Positions 26,750 through 36,525 of a DNA stretch of 64,000 bases are shown here, one piece after another. How positions within the stretch are numbered: the stretch's first letter is position 1; every line of letters starts with the position of its first letter. The translations under genes were made by a program, and so were the position numbers. The DNA is from Muribaculum intestinale (lineage in GTDB: Bacteria > Bacteroidota > Bacteroidia > Bacteroidales > Muribaculaceae): contig NZ_CP021421.1 of NCBI RefSeq assembly GCF_002201515.1, positions 2,542,001-2,606,000 of the forward strand, read 5' to 3'. The notes under the pieces were generated by a model. That model saw only the letters and a list, made by a program, of their open reading frames with translations. It had not been told where the DNA came from and searched no databases.

Positions 26750-27448
26750 ATGGAATTTCTCACTAATAAATATTTTCTGATAGCGCTGACTTTTGGCTTT
26801 TATCTTTGCGGTCAGTTGTTGCAGCGTCGTGCCGGAGTCAAGATACTCAATCCGATACTTATCGCTATAGCATGTCTGATATGTTTCTTATGTTTCTTTG
26901 ATATTGATTTCGAAACGTATCAGGCCGGAGGTGAATATATTGATTTCTGGCTCAAGCCGGCAGTAGTGGCGCTTGGTGTGCCGTTGTACAAGCAGCTCAG
27001 TGCCATCAGGAAACAGCTTGTGCCCTTGCTTGTGTCAGAACTTGCAGGGTGCGTGGCCGGCATTGTGTCGGTGCTTCTGCTTGCACGGCTGTTCGGTGCC
27101 ACACAGGAAGTGGCGATGTCGCTTGCTCCCAAAGCTGTCACTACACCTATTGCAATGGAGATTGCCTCGGCTATCGGAGGAATTCCTCCGCTTACAGCTG
27201 CGGTGGTGGTGTGTACAGGCATATTCGGAGGTATGGCCGGTTTCGGGATAGTCAGAATGAGTCGTATCAGCAGTCCTATTGCATCCGGACTGTCTATTGG
27301 CACGGCGGCTCATGCTGTCGGTACTTCGGCGGCAATGGAGCGTAGCGACCGCTATGGCGCGTTTTCTTCGCTTGGACTTACTCTTAACGGACTTCTGACA
27401 GCCCTTCTCGCTCCGATGATAATACGCATGATGGGATACGCGTTCTGA
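26750..27448 (+). CDS. lrgB: CidB/LrgB family membrane protein
   Basis: The partner of the preceding LrgA-like protein has 232 residues and about six to eight hydrophobic segments. The family blocks LAPKAVTTPIAMEIASAIGG and GTAAHAVGTSAAME are intact. The ATG at 26750 starts MEFLTNKYF, a usual beginning for the family, and lies 13 bp after the lrgA stop; an upstream frame start would overlap lrgA. Function by family: export or autolysis control together with LrgA. There is no LytSR-type regulator next to it. The prfA promoter lies 65 bp downstream. Confidence 0.9.
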   Translation: MEFLTNKYFLIALTFGFYLCGQLLQRRAGVKILNPILIAIACLICFLCFFDIDFETYQAGGEYIDFWLKPAVVALGVPLYKQLSAIRKQLVPLLVSELAGCVAGIVSVLLLARLFGATQEVAMSLAPKAVTTPIAMEIASAIGGIPPLTAAVVVCTGIFGGMAGFGIVRMSRISSPIASGLSIGTAAHAVGTSAAMERSDRYGAFSSLGLTLNGLLTALLAPMIIRMMGYAF

Positions 27449-27512
27449 TTATAATTGTCATTATAATTTATCATATCTCTTGCGGGGCTGTGGCCCTGTG
27501 GGAGATTTTTGC

Positions 27513-27520
27513 TAAATTTG
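27513..27520 (+). promoter_or_regulatory. -7 box of prfA-pyrF (TAAATTTG)
   Basis: TAAATTTG is followed by about 100 nt of leader before prfA. The leader contains a short open frame starting at 27552 that overlaps the prfA start; I do not call it a gene. Confidence 0.65.
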
Positions 27521-27627
27521 CAGAGTAATAGCACAATGCGGAGTGGCATGTATGAGTGACGATATTCAGAATGCACTTCCGGAGGATTGCTGTAATCCAA
27601 TAGAACCCATAGATTATCAAGATATAA

Positions 27628-28737
27628 ATGGCCGAAAACAATCTGTTGTCACGTCTCGACGGCATAGAGGCGCGTTTCGAGGAGGTAAGCCTTCTCATTA
27701 CCGACCCCTCGGTGATTGCCGACATGAAACGTTATGTAAAGCTCACAAAAGAATATAAGGACCTTGAACGCCTGACCAAGGCTACACGCGCCTATCGTAC
27801 TGCACTCGACAATATCGCCGAGGCGCATGAGGTGTTGGCCTCGGAAAATGATGAGGAACTCCGTGCTATGGCTAAGGATGAGCTTGACGAGGCTACTGCC
27901 AGACTGCCGGAGATGGAGGAGGAGATTAAGCTGCTTCTCGTTCCGGCTGACCCCGAGGACGGAAAGAATGCAATCGTGGAGATTCGCGGTGGTACCGGTG
28001 GCGATGAGGCTGCGATATTTGCCGGTGATTTATACAAGATGTATACCAAGTATTGCGAGTCGAAAGGCTGGCAATGTGCGGTGAGCAGTTTCAGTGAGGG
28101 AGCTGCAGGCGGCTTCAAAGAGATTGTGTTCTCAGTGACAGGCGAGGGCGTATACGGAATTCTTAAATATGAATCCGGAGTCCATCGCGTACAGCGTGTA
28201 CCGGCTACGGAGACTCAGGGACGTGTACATACCTCTGCGGCTACAGTAGCTGTACTCCCCGAGGCGGAGGAATTTGATATTGAAATCAATGAGGGTGAAA
28301 TCAAATGGGACACATTCCGCTCGGGAGGTGCCGGAGGTCAGAATGTAAACAAGGTTGAGTCGGGAGTGCGTCTGCGCTACATGTGGCGCAATCCTAACAC
28401 CGGAGTCACGGAAGAGATTCTTATAGAATGTACCGAGACTCGCGACCAGCCAAAGAATAAAGAGCGTGCTCTCAGCCGACTGCGCACGTTTATCTACGAC
28501 AAAGAGCATCAGAAATATCTCGACGATATAGCCTCGCGACGCAAGACAATGGTGTCGACCGGCGACCGTTCGGCCAAGATACGTACCTACAACTATCCGC
28601 AGGGACGTATTACAGACCATCGCATCAACTATACCATATATAATCTCTCCGCGTTTATGGACGGTGATATACAGGACTGCATCGACCACCTGATAGTTGC
28701 CGAGAACGCAGAGAAACTCAAAGCCAGCGAACTTTAG
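27628..28737 (+). CDS. prfA: peptide chain release factor 1
   Basis: RF1 reads UAA and UAG at the ribosomal A site and triggers peptide release. The 369 residues contain the codon-recognition PAT motif at 192-194 (within HRVQRVPATETQGR) and the catalytic GGQ at 236-238 (SGGAGGQNVNKVE). The KNKERALSRLR block also follows as in other RF1 proteins. Length and start (MAENNLLSRLDGIEARF) are normal for Bacteroidales. It is followed by pyrF, a neighbourhood I recall as common in the order. A -7 box lies 108 bp upstream. Confidence 0.97.
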   Translation: MAENNLLSRLDGIEARFEEVSLLITDPSVIADMKRYVKLTKEYKDLERLTKATRAYRTALDNIAEAHEVLASENDEELRAMAKDELDEATARLPEMEEEIKLLLVPADPEDGKNAIVEIRGGTGGDEAAIFAGDLYKMYTKYCESKGWQCAVSSFSEGAAGGFKEIVFSVTGEGVYGILKYESGVHRVQRVPATETQGRVHTSAATVAVLPEAEEFDIEINEGEIKWDTFRSGGAGGQNVNKVESGVRLRYMWRNPNTGVTEEILIECTETRDQPKNKERALSRLRTFIYDKEHQKYLDDIASRRKTMVSTGDRSAKIRTYNYPQGRITDHRINYTIYNLSAFMDGDIQDCIDHLIVAENAEKLKASEL

Positions 28738-28821
28738 GCCCCGTAGGCATGTGTCTCGATATGCAGCCTGCTGTGTGTGAAAAAGAACGAATGCACGTGA
28801 CACAAAATTAAAATCAAGATA

Positions 28822-29655
28822 ATGAAACGCGAAAATTTAATCGAAAACATCAAGAGCAAGGGCTCCTTTTTATGCGTAGGGCTTGACCCGGATATTAAGA
28901 AAATCCCGGAGCATCTGCTTCGTGAGGAGAATCCGCTTCTTGCATTCTGCAAGGCAATTGTCGATGCTACCGCTCCTTATTGTGTCGCTTTCAAGCCCAA
29001 TTTGGCCTTCTTTGAAAGCATGGGTGTGGAAGGCTGGCTGGCTCTGGAGGATACGGTAAGGTATATTAAAGAAAATTATCCCGATCAGTTTGTGATAGCC
29101 GATGCCAAGCGCGGCGATATCGGCAATACGTCTAAACTGTATGCACGCGGTGTATTCGAGCATCTTCAGGCCGATGCTGTGACAGTGGCTCCCTATATGG
29201 GCGAGGACAGTGTTACCCCTTTCCTCGGTTATCCCGGCAAATGGGTGGTGCTTCTGGCGCTTACATCCAACAAGGGCAGCCATGACTTTCAGTTCATTCA
29301 GGACGGCGAAGGTCATCGCCTGTTTGAAAACGTGATACTCGCTTCACAGAAATGGGCTTCTTCCGACGAACTGATGTATGTGGTCGGCGCTACACAGGGC
29401 AAGATGTTTGAAGATATACGTGCGGTTGCTCCCGACAATTTCCTTCTTGTGCCCGGAGTCGGTGCGCAGGGCGGCAGTCTGGAAGAGGTCGTAAAATACG
29501 GTATGACCAAAGACTGCGGACTGCTTGTGAACTCATCAAGGGGCATTATCTATGCATCTACCGGAGCTGACTTCGCCGAGGCTGCCGGACACGAAGCCGC
29601 AAAACTCCGCGACCAGATGGCCGGCCTCCTCAAGGAATATGGCGTAATAGACTGA
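28822..29655 (+). CDS. pyrF: orotidine 5'-phosphate decarboxylase
   Basis: The enzyme decarboxylates OMP to UMP, the last step of de novo pyrimidine synthesis. The catalytic DxKxxD motif is Asp94, Lys96 and Asp99 in [13 protein letters not shown]. The 277-residue length places it in the longer type 2 group of OMP decarboxylases, as expected in Bacteroidota. The phosphate-binding end ([15 protein letters not shown] and [11 protein letters not shown]) is intact. It lies 84 bp after prfA with no clear promoter in between, so it is probably co-transcribed. Confidence 0.97.
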   Translation: MKRENLIENIKSKGSFLCVGLDPDIKKIPEHLLREENPLLAFCKAIVDATAPYCVAFKPNLAFFESMGVEGWLALEDTVRYIKENYPDQFVIADAKRGDIGNTSKLYARGVFEHLQADAVTVAPYMGEDSVTPFLGYPGKWVVLLALTSNKGSHDFQFIQDGEGHRLFENVILASQKWASSDELMYVVGATQGKMFEDIRAVAPDNFLLVPGVGAQGGSLEEVVKYGMTKDCGLLVNSSRGIIYASTGADFAEAAGHEAAKLRDQMAGLLKEYGVID

Positions 29656-29724
29656 TAGCCCTGAATATGCTTGTCTGTTAACCATATTTACATAATTATA
29701 AGTGTAAGTGTCAAAAATTTCAAT

Positions 29725-29732
29725 TATCTTTG
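29725..29732 (+). promoter_or_regulatory. -7 box of pgk (TATCTTTG)
   Basis: TATCTTTG lies 43 bp before the pgk start codon in an A/T-rich gap after pyrF. Confidence 0.65.
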
Positions 29733-29775
29733 CCGATACAATACTGTGATTTTTACTTAACCAAATAATATAATA

Positions 29776-31026
29776 ATGGCAACTATCGACAATTACAATT
29801 TCAACGGCAAGAAGGCTATCGTTCGCGTGGACTTCAATGTGCCTCTGGACGAAAACGGCAATATTACCGACGACACCCGTATCCGCGGTGCGCTTCCTAC
29901 CCTTAAGAAAATTCTTAACGACGGAGGCAGCCTCATCATAATGTCGCATATGGGCAAACCTAAAGGCAAGGTGAACCCCAAATTCTCCCTGTCGCAGATT
30001 AAGGATGCCGTAGCAAAGGCTCTTGGCACTGATGTCAAGTTTGCTCCTGACTGCGCCAACGCTGCAGAGGCTGCTGCAAGCCTCAAGCCCGGTGAAGTCC
30101 TTCTGCTTGAAAACCTCCGCTTCTATCCCGAAGAAGAGGGCAAGCCCGTCGGCATTGACAAGGCTGACCCCGCTTATGAGGATGCCAAGAAGGAGATGAA
30201 GGCCCGTCAGAAAGAATTTGCCAAGACTCTTGCAAGCTATGCCGACGTATATGTAAACGATGCCTTCGGCACCGCTCACCGCAAGCATGCCTCTACAGCT
30301 GTTATCGCTGACTATTTCAGCGCTGACGACAAGATGCTCGGCTACCTCATGGAGAAAGAAGTAAAGGCTGTTGACAATATCCTCAGCGATATCAAACGTC
30401 CTTTCACCGCTATCATGGGTGGTTCAAAGGTATCTACCAAAATCGGTATTATCGAGAATCTTATGGACAAGGTCGACAACCTTATCCTCTGCGGCGGCAT
30501 GACATATACCTTTGCCAAGGCTCAGGGCGGTAAGATTGGCCAGTCTATCGTAGAGGATGACAAGCTCGACCTCGCTCTTGATATCATCAAGAAAGCCAAA
30601 GAGAAAGGCGTCAACCTTATTCTTGGTACCGATTGCGTTGCCGCTGACGCATTCAGCAATGATGCCAATACAATGATATGCCCCAGCAATGATATCCCCG
30701 ACGGATGGGAAGGTCTTGATGCAGGTCCTGAGACTCGCAAGAGATTTGCTGACGCAATCGAGCCCTCTAAGACTATCCTTTGGAACGGCCCTGCCGGTGT
30801 ATTCGAGTTCGACAACTTTACTGCCGGTTCGCGTGCGATAGCCGACGCTATTGTAAAGGCTACTGAAAACGGCGCATTCTCTCTCGTTGGCGGTGGCGAC
30901 TCTGTGGCTTGTGTCAACAAGTTCGGTCTGGCCGACCAGGTTAGCTATGTATCTACCGGCGGTGGCGCTCTCCTTGAGGCTATCGAGGGTAAGGTACTTC
31001 CCGGCGTAGCCGCTATCAAGGGCTAA
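29776..31026 (+). CDS. pgk: phosphoglycerate kinase
   Basis: The enzyme converts 1,3-bisphosphoglycerate and ADP to 3-phosphoglycerate and ATP in glycolysis. The N-terminal signature [20 protein letters not shown], the substrate loop SHMGKPKG and the C-terminal nucleotide motif [14 protein letters not shown] are all present, and 416 residues is full length. It has its own -7 box and a weak terminator-like hairpin after it (31056-31084), consistent with a single, strongly expressed gene. Confidence 0.98.
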   Translation: MATIDNYNFNGKKAIVRVDFNVPLDENGNITDDTRIRGALPTLKKILNDGGSLIIMSHMGKPKGKVNPKFSLSQIKDAVAKALGTDVKFAPDCANAAEAAASLKPGEVLLLENLRFYPEEEGKPVGIDKADPAYEDAKKEMKARQKEFAKTLASYADVYVNDAFGTAHRKHASTAVIADYFSADDKMLGYLMEKEVKAVDNILSDIKRPFTAIMGGSKVSTKIGIIENLMDKVDNLILCGGMTYTFAKAQGGKIGQSIVEDDKLDLALDIIKKAKEKGVNLILGTDCVAADAFSNDANTMICPSNDIPDGWEGLDAGPETRKRFADAIEPSKTILWNGPAGVFEFDNFTAGSRAIADAIVKATENGAFSLVGGGDSVACVNKFGLADQVSYVSTGGGALLEAIEGKVLPGVAAIKG

Positions 31027-31055
31027 TAGCCGTAAGGTATATAGACGAATATCAG

Positions 31056-31084
31056 GTGGCATCGGGCTGTTTGTCCGGTGCCAC
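31056..31084 (+). terminator. possible terminator after pgk
   Basis: The stem GTGGCA (31056-31061) and TGCCAC (31079-31084) extends inward by CGG/CCG with one bulge per side. The following TATTGTAAT is a poor T-tract, so termination efficiency is uncertain. Confidence 0.45.
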
Positions 31085-31135
31085 TATTGTAATACTCCAC
31101 GTAAATCGGATTGCATATGCCTGATTTACTTGGCT

Positions 31136-32350
31136 ATGCATGCTTTAGATATGGAAATATTTGGCGACGAACGTTTCTGGGCCTGGGTGGAAGCTCACAA
31201 TAACGATGACCCCGCTAAATTGCGCCTTGCATGGCATGGGCGCGAGCCGTGGATTGACGATGCGGTAAGGCAGATAGAATGCCGGCGGAAATATCGTCGG
31301 AAACTTCAGTATGAAATATCATACGACAGGTTCTATTTCCCGACTTCACTTTCCGGAGAACAGTCGACAGGCGATGAACTGGCCCGTATACATGCGGCGA
31401 TGATTCCTTCCGGTGCTCACACGATTGTCGATCTTACTTCCGGACTCGGAGTTGATGCTATGACGATAGCCCGAGCTACAGGTGTCCATGTTGTTGAGGT
31501 AGAGCGTGATTCTGTAGTCTCTGCGGCCTTGAGACATAATGCGGGTGTTGTCGGAGCTAATGTAGAGGCAATATGCGCCGACTGTCGCGATTATCTTGAA
31601 AGTGTGCCTGACGGCAGATTTGATATCGCGTTCATTGATCCTGCCCGTAGGGATGCTGATGGAGGACGTGTATTCGGTATACGTGATTGTGAACCGGACA
31701 TCTTGACTATGTTGCCGTTGCTGAGGCGGAAAGTGAGGACGCTTATAGTCAAGCTGTCTCCTATGCTTGACGTGACCCGGACTTTACGCGATTTGCCTGG
31801 CACGACTGACCTGTGGTCGCTCGGGTCATCCACAGAATGCAAGGAGATTGTAGCATGTTGCGACTTGCAGGCCGACATTAGTAGTGACTATGAACCGGAC
31901 ATTCATGCCGTTACGCCTAATGGTGAGATAAGTTTCAGACTCGGAGAGGAAGCATGTGCAGAGTCCAGGTATGGTACACCCATGGCCGGCGGATGGCTAT
32001 ATGAACCATGGCCGGCAGTGATGAAAGTCGCCCCATGGCGTTTGCTGTCATCACGGTATGGTATGGTGCAGCTTCACCCCAACACCCACTTGTATTATTC
32101 CCCCGGGCCTGTGTCTGATTTTCCCGGGGAGGGCAGACGCATACTTGAGGTACTCCCGTTTGCATCGTCAGTGCTCAAGCAATTGCCACGTCGCTATTCC
32201 CGTATGCAGGTTGCTGCCCGAAACTTTCCTATGGCCGCAAATGTGCTCTCGCGCAAACTCCGGGCTAAAGAGGGTTATGGCGCTCCACGCCTTATGGCTG
32301 CTATCGTTGTGCCCGACACGCCTGTGCTTATAGTACTTAAGGGGCAGTAG
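31136..32350 (+). CDS. class I SAM-dependent methyltransferase with THUMP-like C-terminal domain
   Basis: The roughly 404-residue product has an N-terminal helical part, then a Rossmann methyltransferase core with motif I VDLTSGLGVDAMTIA (about 105-119), an acidic end of strand two (VVEVERD) and a motif IV-like AFIDPARRDADGGR. The remaining 180 residues fit the THUMP-like domain found at the end of these Bacteroidota proteins. The substrate is unknown; rRNA or tRNA is likely by family. I start at ATG 31136 (MHALDMEIF); an ATG five codons later is also possible. There is no promoter box close upstream, and it may read through from pgk. Confidence 0.8.
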   Translation: MHALDMEIFGDERFWAWVEAHNNDDPAKLRLAWHGREPWIDDAVRQIECRRKYRRKLQYEISYDRFYFPTSLSGEQSTGDELARIHAAMIPSGAHTIVDLTSGLGVDAMTIARATGVHVVEVERDSVVSAALRHNAGVVGANVEAICADCRDYLESVPDGRFDIAFIDPARRDADGGRVFGIRDCEPDILTMLPLLRRKVRTLIVKLSPMLDVTRTLRDLPGTTDLWSLGSSTECKEIVACCDLQADISSDYEPDIHAVTPNGEISFRLGEEACAESRYGTPMAGGWLYEPWPAVMKVAPWRLLSSRYGMVQLHPNTHLYYSPGPVSDFPGEGRRILEVLPFASSVLKQLPRRYSRMQVAARNFPMAANVLSRKLRAKEGYGAPRLMAAIVVPDTPVLIVLKGQ

Positions 32351-32434
32351 CGAGTATATACATAGACATTTGCACTGGTGATTAAATCGGTCGCCGGCAT
32401 GTAAATATCTGTGTTTTAGTTTGATATGATACAA

Positions 32435-32466
32435 TTTGCGCGGATGGGTTATTTTTCGTAATTTTG
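32435..32466 (+). promoter_or_regulatory. fabI promoter, -33 TTTG and -7 TAATTTTG
   Basis: TTTG at 32435-32438 and TAATTTTG at 32459-32466 are separated by 20 bp, a full match to the two-part Bacteroidota promoter. The start codon lies 39 bp downstream. Confidence 0.75.
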
Positions 32467-32505
32467 CAGCCCGTAAACAGATTAGAAGTATAATTCAAAT
32501 TAATT

Positions 32506-33363
32506 ATGAGTTACAATCTACTAAAAGGTAAGCGTGGCATTATCTTCGGTGCACTCAATGATATGAGTATCGCATGGAAGGTGGCCGAGCGTGCCGTAGA
32601 AGAGGGCGCTACAATTACGCTTTCCAACACACCCGTTGCTGTCAGAATGGGTGATGTAAGCAAACTCGGTGAGAAACTTGGAGCCGAGGTTATACCTGCT
32701 GACGCAACCAACGTCGATGATCTTGAAATGGTTTTCCAGCGTTCGATGGATGTCCTTGGCGGTAAGATAGACTTCGTGCTGCACTCCATTGGCATGTCGC
32801 CCAACGTACGTAAAAAGCGCCTCTACGATGATATCGACTACGATTTGCTCAATAAGACTTTGGATATATCGGCAGTATCGTTTCATAAGATGATACAGGC
32901 CGCCAAGAAACTTGACGCAATCGCCGATTATGGCAGTATTCTTGCATTAAGCTATATCGCTGCACAGCGTACTATGTTCGGATACAATGATATGGCTGAT
33001 GCCAAGGCCCTTCTTGAGTCGATTGCACGTAGCTTCGGATACATCTATGGCCGTGAGAAGCATGTACGTATCAACACAATCTCTCAGTCGCCTACACAGA
33101 CTACTGCCGGAAGTGGTGTGAAGGGTATGTCGTCGCTAATGGATTTCGCCAACCGTATGTCGCCTCTGGGCAATGCGGATGCCGACGAGTGTGCCAACTA
33201 CTGTATCGTTATGTTCAGTGACCTTACCCGCAAGGTTACCATGCAGAACCTCTTCCATGACGGCGGATTCTCGTCAATGGGTATGAGTCTGCGTGCTATG
33301 GACCAGTATGAAAAGAGTTTCGATCTCTACCGTAATCCCGACGGAACTATCCAGTACGGTTGA
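32506..33363 (+). CDS. fabI: enoyl-[acyl-carrier-protein] reductase (NADH)
   Basis: FabI reduces trans-2-enoyl-ACP in the last step of each fatty acid elongation cycle. It is a short-chain dehydrogenase with a divergent nucleotide loop (GALNDMSIAW near 16-25), HSIGMSP near 93-99, and the catalytic pair Tyr160 and Lys167 in the FabI-type Y-x6-K spacing (GYNDMADAK). The 285-residue length is slightly above the usual 260. It has its own two-part promoter and a strong terminator, so it is monocistronic. Confidence 0.96.
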   Translation: MSYNLLKGKRGIIFGALNDMSIAWKVAERAVEEGATITLSNTPVAVRMGDVSKLGEKLGAEVIPADATNVDDLEMVFQRSMDVLGGKIDFVLHSIGMSPNVRKKRLYDDIDYDLLNKTLDISAVSFHKMIQAAKKLDAIADYGSILALSYIAAQRTMFGYNDMADAKALLESIARSFGYIYGREKHVRINTISQSPTQTTAGSGVKGMSSLMDFANRMSPLGNADADECANYCIVMFSDLTRKVTMQNLFHDGGFSSMGMSLRAMDQYEKSFDLYRNPDGTIQYG

Positions 33364-33387
33364 TATTGGTATTCTTACAAAATAATT

Positions 33388-33427
33388 ATGGCGGCTATCG
33401 TATTAAAGATATGCCGCCATTTTTTAT
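33388..33427 (+). terminator. rho-independent terminator after fabI
   Basis: The perfect 8-bp stem ATGGCGGC (33388-33395) and GCCGCCAT (33413-33420) is followed by TTTTTT, 25 bp after the fabI stop. Confidence 0.85.
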
Positions 33428-33456
33428 TGTGGTGGAGTGTCTGCCGGATTATAATG

Positions 33457-34803
33457 TCAGATGATGTCCAGTCCGGACAGGAATATAAGAAGTATGGCTG
33501 TTGGAGCAAGATATCTCAGACAGAATGTAATTCCGGTAAGAAGCGGACGCGGTATGCGCCCGGAGCCGCCCAACTGGTTGCGGATGAGATTGCGGTCTAC
33601 AATCCATCCCACAAATATTGATATCAGCATGCCTCCCAGCGGAAGCAGAATGTTGCTTGACAGATAGTCAAAGAGATTGAACACGGAGAGACCGGCGATG
33701 GTGAAGTCTGACAGACTCCCGAACGACAATGCGCACAGTGTGCCGAATCCCATGGCGATTGCAGTATTTATGAGAGTTGCACGCCGACGTGACATCTTTG
33801 TCTGTTCACAGAAAAATGCAATGCATATTTCACTCATTGAAATAGTCGAGGTGAGAGAAGCGAGAAAGAGGAGGAAGAAGAAAAGGATAGCCCATATCGC
33901 ACCGCCTGGCATCTGATGGAATATTGCCGGCAGTACTTCGAACACGAGTTTGGGCCCGGCAGCCGGTTCGCACCCATAGGTGAATACCGCAGGAAATATT
34001 ATGATTCCGGCAAGTATTGCCACAATGGTGTCGAGTGATGCTGTCGTTACCGCGCTTTTAATAAGAGGAGTCGAGTCGGAAAAGTAGCTTGAGTATGTCA
34101 TGAGTGTGCCGAGCCCCAACGAGAGTGAGAAGAATGCCTGGCCGAGCGCGCCTATAAGCGTGGAAGAGTCGACTTTGGAAAAGTCCGGTTTGAAAAGAAA
34201 CTGAAGTCCCTCCGAAGCCTGCGGCAGCGTAAGAGAGTTTATGCAGAATATAATCAGTATCACAAACAGTACGGGCATTAGCACATTGGAGGCCTTTTCG
34301 ATACCGCCCCGTACTCCGCGCAGTAGTATTACCGCGTTGACTGCCAGAAATATCAGAGTCCACATTACTGAGCGAGGGCCTGCGGCAAATGTGTCAAATG
34401 CGGCGTGAAGATTGTTGGTGCCGGAATTGGCGTCAAGCGTGCCTGTGATGGATTGCCAAAGGTATTCCAGTGTCCATCCTGCCACTACGGAGTAGAACGA
34501 TAGAATAAGAATGCTTGCAAGGATACCCATATAGCCTACCCACGACCAGCAACGGCATGAATGAAGCGTCCAGAACGCACCGAAAATATTGCGGCGTGTA
34601 CCGCGCCCCATTATGAATTCCGCACATATCACAGGTACTCCAATCAGGAATATGAAGCCTATGTATATAAGCAGGAATGCCCCTCCGCCATGAGCTCCTG
34701 CCTCGTATGGGAAACGCCAGATATTGCCAAGGCCAACGGCTGAGCCGACGGTAGTGGCGATTACCCCAAGGCGTGTGCCGAATTGTGCACGTTGTGTCGA
34801 CAT
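33457..34803 (-). CDS. sodium-dependent neurotransmitter:sodium symporter family transporter (NSS), copy 1
   Basis: This inner-membrane LeuT-fold transporter of 448 residues has about 11-12 helices. The N-terminal signature GSAVGLGNIWRFPYEAGAHGG forms the unwound TM1 that binds Na+ and the amino acid substrate. The family members are Na+/amino acid symporters; the substrate (often Trp, Tyr or branched amino acids) cannot be read from sequence. It follows its paralogue at 34805-36184 with only one base between stop and start, so the two are translationally coupled and may form a tandem duplication or a heteromeric pair. Confidence 0.93.
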   Translation of the reverse strand: MSTQRAQFGTRLGVIATTVGSAVGLGNIWRFPYEAGAHGGGAFLLIYIGFIFLIGVPVICAEFIMGRGTRRNIFGAFWTLHSCRCWSWVGYMGILASILILSFYSVVAGWTLEYLWQSITGTLDANSGTNNLHAAFDTFAAGPRSVMWTLIFLAVNAVILLRGVRGGIEKASNVLMPVLFVILIIFCINSLTLPQASEGLQFLFKPDFSKVDSSTLIGALGQAFFSLSLGLGTLMTYSSYFSDSTPLIKSAVTTASLDTIVAILAGIIIFPAVFTYGCEPAAGPKLVFEVLPAIFHQMPGGAIWAILFFFLLFLASLTSTISMSEICIAFFCEQTKMSRRRATLINTAIAMGFGTLCALSFGSLSDFTIAGLSVFNLFDYLSSNILLPLGGMLISIFVGWIVDRNLIRNQLGGSGRIPRPLLTGITFCLRYLAPTAILLIFLSGLDII

Positions 34804-34804
34804 A

Positions 34805-36184
34805 TCAGAAGAATGCTCCTAAAAGTATTATGGAAATGATGACAGGAGCCACGTAGCGAATGATGCACATAATCACCGGATAAGTGCGTGAGCCGATAGT
34901 GCCGTGGTTGGTGAGTTCGCGTCGAAGATATCCTTTCGGTGCAAACCATCCGATATATATGCATGTGATAATGCTTGCAACCGGTAGCATGACATTCGTC
35001 GCCACTGTATCAAGCAGGCTGAATATATTCATGCCTCCGATTTTAATCCAGGATAGAGACCCCTGGGACAGCGAGCATATGGTGCTGAGGATAAACAGCG
35101 GTAGTATTACAGTGAGGCATGCTGACGTGCGCCGCATACGGAATCGGTCCTGCATGAATGCAATTGATACCTCGGCGAGTGATATTGTAGAAGTGAGCGC
35201 GGCCACCATGAGGAGCAGGAAGAAGAGTGATGACCATAATTGGGTCAGAGGCATCTGAGCAAATACCTCGGGAAGGGTCACGAAGACAAGTGTGGCCCCC
35301 TCAAGCCCTTCGCTGTCAAGCCCGAACGACTTTACTGCCGGAAATATTATCATTCCCATCATTACAGCTACGAGCATATCGAGAAGAGACACGGTAACTG
35401 CAGTGCGGGTCAGGCGTGTATCCTTGGGAAAATAACTTGAATAGGTAATTAAGATGCCCATGCCTAGCGACAAAGAGAAAAACGCCTGCCCTAATGCGTT
35501 TATTACTACTGATGCATTTATCTTGCTGAAATCGGGATGTAAGAAGAACTCCAGGCCTTCTGATGCCTTGGGGAATGAAAGTGCCACACAGGCAAATGCC
35601 AGCAACAGGATGAAAAGCACTGGCATAAGCACATTGGATATTTTTTCGATACCTTTCTGGACGCCCATAAGCAGTATGCCGAGGTTTATGGCAAGCATTA
35701 TGTAGGTCATTATAAGCGGGCGTATATCCTGGAGGATATATTCCTCCATTTTTGTCTTGAACTGTATGTCAAGAGCGTCAAGACCGGTATGGCTCACAGA
35801 TTCGGCTACCGGGCTGTACAATGCGCCAGTTATCGACTGCCACATATATTCAAGTGTCCATCCGGCAACTACCATATAGAAAGAGAGGATAAGGTAGCTC
35901 GCAAGAATGGCGATGGCGCCTCCTATCCACCAGCGTGAACGAGGAGCAAGACTTTTGAACACACCTACGGCATCGCTTCTCTGCCCGCGTCCGAGTGAGA
36001 ATTCGGCAAGCATGACCGGTATGCCAAGAAGAAACACGCATATGATATATAAGAGTAGAAACGCAGCACCTCCATTGGCTTGCGCCTCGGCCGGGAAACG
36101 CCATACATTGCCGAGTCCCACGGCAGAGCCTACAGTTGCGGCAATTAGTCCAATCTTACTTCCAAATTGAGCCTTTGCGGCCAT
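34805..36184 (-). CDS. sodium-dependent NSS family transporter, copy 2
   Basis: The paralogue of the downstream gene has 459 residues with the same TM1 signature, GSAVGLGNVWRFPAEAQANGG, and a similar hydrophobic profile. It differs mainly in the loop after TM3 (a longer insertion, residues about 120-150) and in the C-terminus. It is the first gene of the pair and carries a -7 box 44 bp upstream of its ATG. Substrate unknown; Na+-coupled amino acid uptake by family. Confidence 0.93.
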   Translation of the reverse strand: MAAKAQFGSKIGLIAATVGSAVGLGNVWRFPAEAQANGGAAFLLLYIICVFLLGIPVMLAEFSLGRGQRSDAVGVFKSLAPRSRWWIGGAIAILASYLILSFYMVVAGWTLEYMWQSITGALYSPVAESVSHTGLDALDIQFKTKMEEYILQDIRPLIMTYIMLAINLGILLMGVQKGIEKISNVLMPVLFILLLAFACVALSFPKASEGLEFFLHPDFSKINASVVINALGQAFFSLSLGMGILITYSSYFPKDTRLTRTAVTVSLLDMLVAVMMGMIIFPAVKSFGLDSEGLEGATLVFVTLPEVFAQMPLTQLWSSLFFLLLMVAALTSTISLAEVSIAFMQDRFRMRRTSACLTVILPLFILSTICSLSQGSLSWIKIGGMNIFSLLDTVATNVMLPVASIITCIYIGWFAPKGYLRRELTNHGTIGSRTYPVIMCIIRYVAPVIISIILLGAFF

Positions 36185-36227
36185 AACAGAATCTTAGATA
36201 AAGTTAGTATATCGGTTAAATCGGTCG

Positions 36228-36235
36228 CAAAGATA
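36228..36235 (-). promoter_or_regulatory. -7 box of the NSS pair (TATCTTTG)
   Basis: Minus-strand TATCTTTG lies 44 bp before the start codon of the first symporter gene. Confidence 0.65.
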
Positions 36236-36302
36236 ATGAATATATGATGAATGATAGGGTTTTTGGATGTTAAAATGTGTATCTGTAACTTTATGAGTGT
36301 AT

Positions 36303-36499
36303 AAAAATACCGATGTATCTCTGAGAGATTGTCTAAAATTCATATTACTTTGCTTTTGAGAGTCTTGTCGGTGTCTTTTTGTTTATTCTTCGGTCATGTA
36401 GCTACGGCTACACTCCCTCATCACAAGCAAAAATCCATCAGACAATCCTTCTCAAAATCGGTATCATATAAATTTAGACAATCTCTGAGATACATCGGT
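36303..36499 (-). terminator. terminator of the Dabb gene, split by a MITE
   Basis: ACCGATGTATCTC (36309-36321) and GAGATACATCGGT (36487-36499) are perfect inverted repeats, and on the minus strand the second arm is followed by a run of five T (complement of 36303-36307). Without the element this is a tight rho-independent hairpin located after the gene at 36526-36819. A 161-bp family A MITE sits in its loop with TGA target duplications, moving the two arms about 165 bp apart. Confidence 0.8.
36325..36485. mobile_element. MITE family A, copy 2 (161 bp)
   Basis: The length and ends are the same as copy 1, with perfect TGA target duplications at 36322-36324 and 36486-36488. It differs from copy 1 at only a few bases, so the insertion is recent. 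It contains the TGTAGC/GCTACA hairpin module. Confidence 0.9.
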
Positions 36500-36525
36500 A
36501 GAGGTTATACGATAGAATCGGGATA

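Noticed and set aside
27552..27758. Short frame starting MSDDIQNALPEDCC before and overlapping prfA
   Set aside because: It overlaps the prfA start in another frame and has no family match. A leader peptide is possible but cannot be supported.
33457..36184. Tandem symporter pair considered as an unusual system
   Set aside because: NSS transporters often occur in duplicate in gut bacteria; apart from the one-base spacing nothing is unusual.
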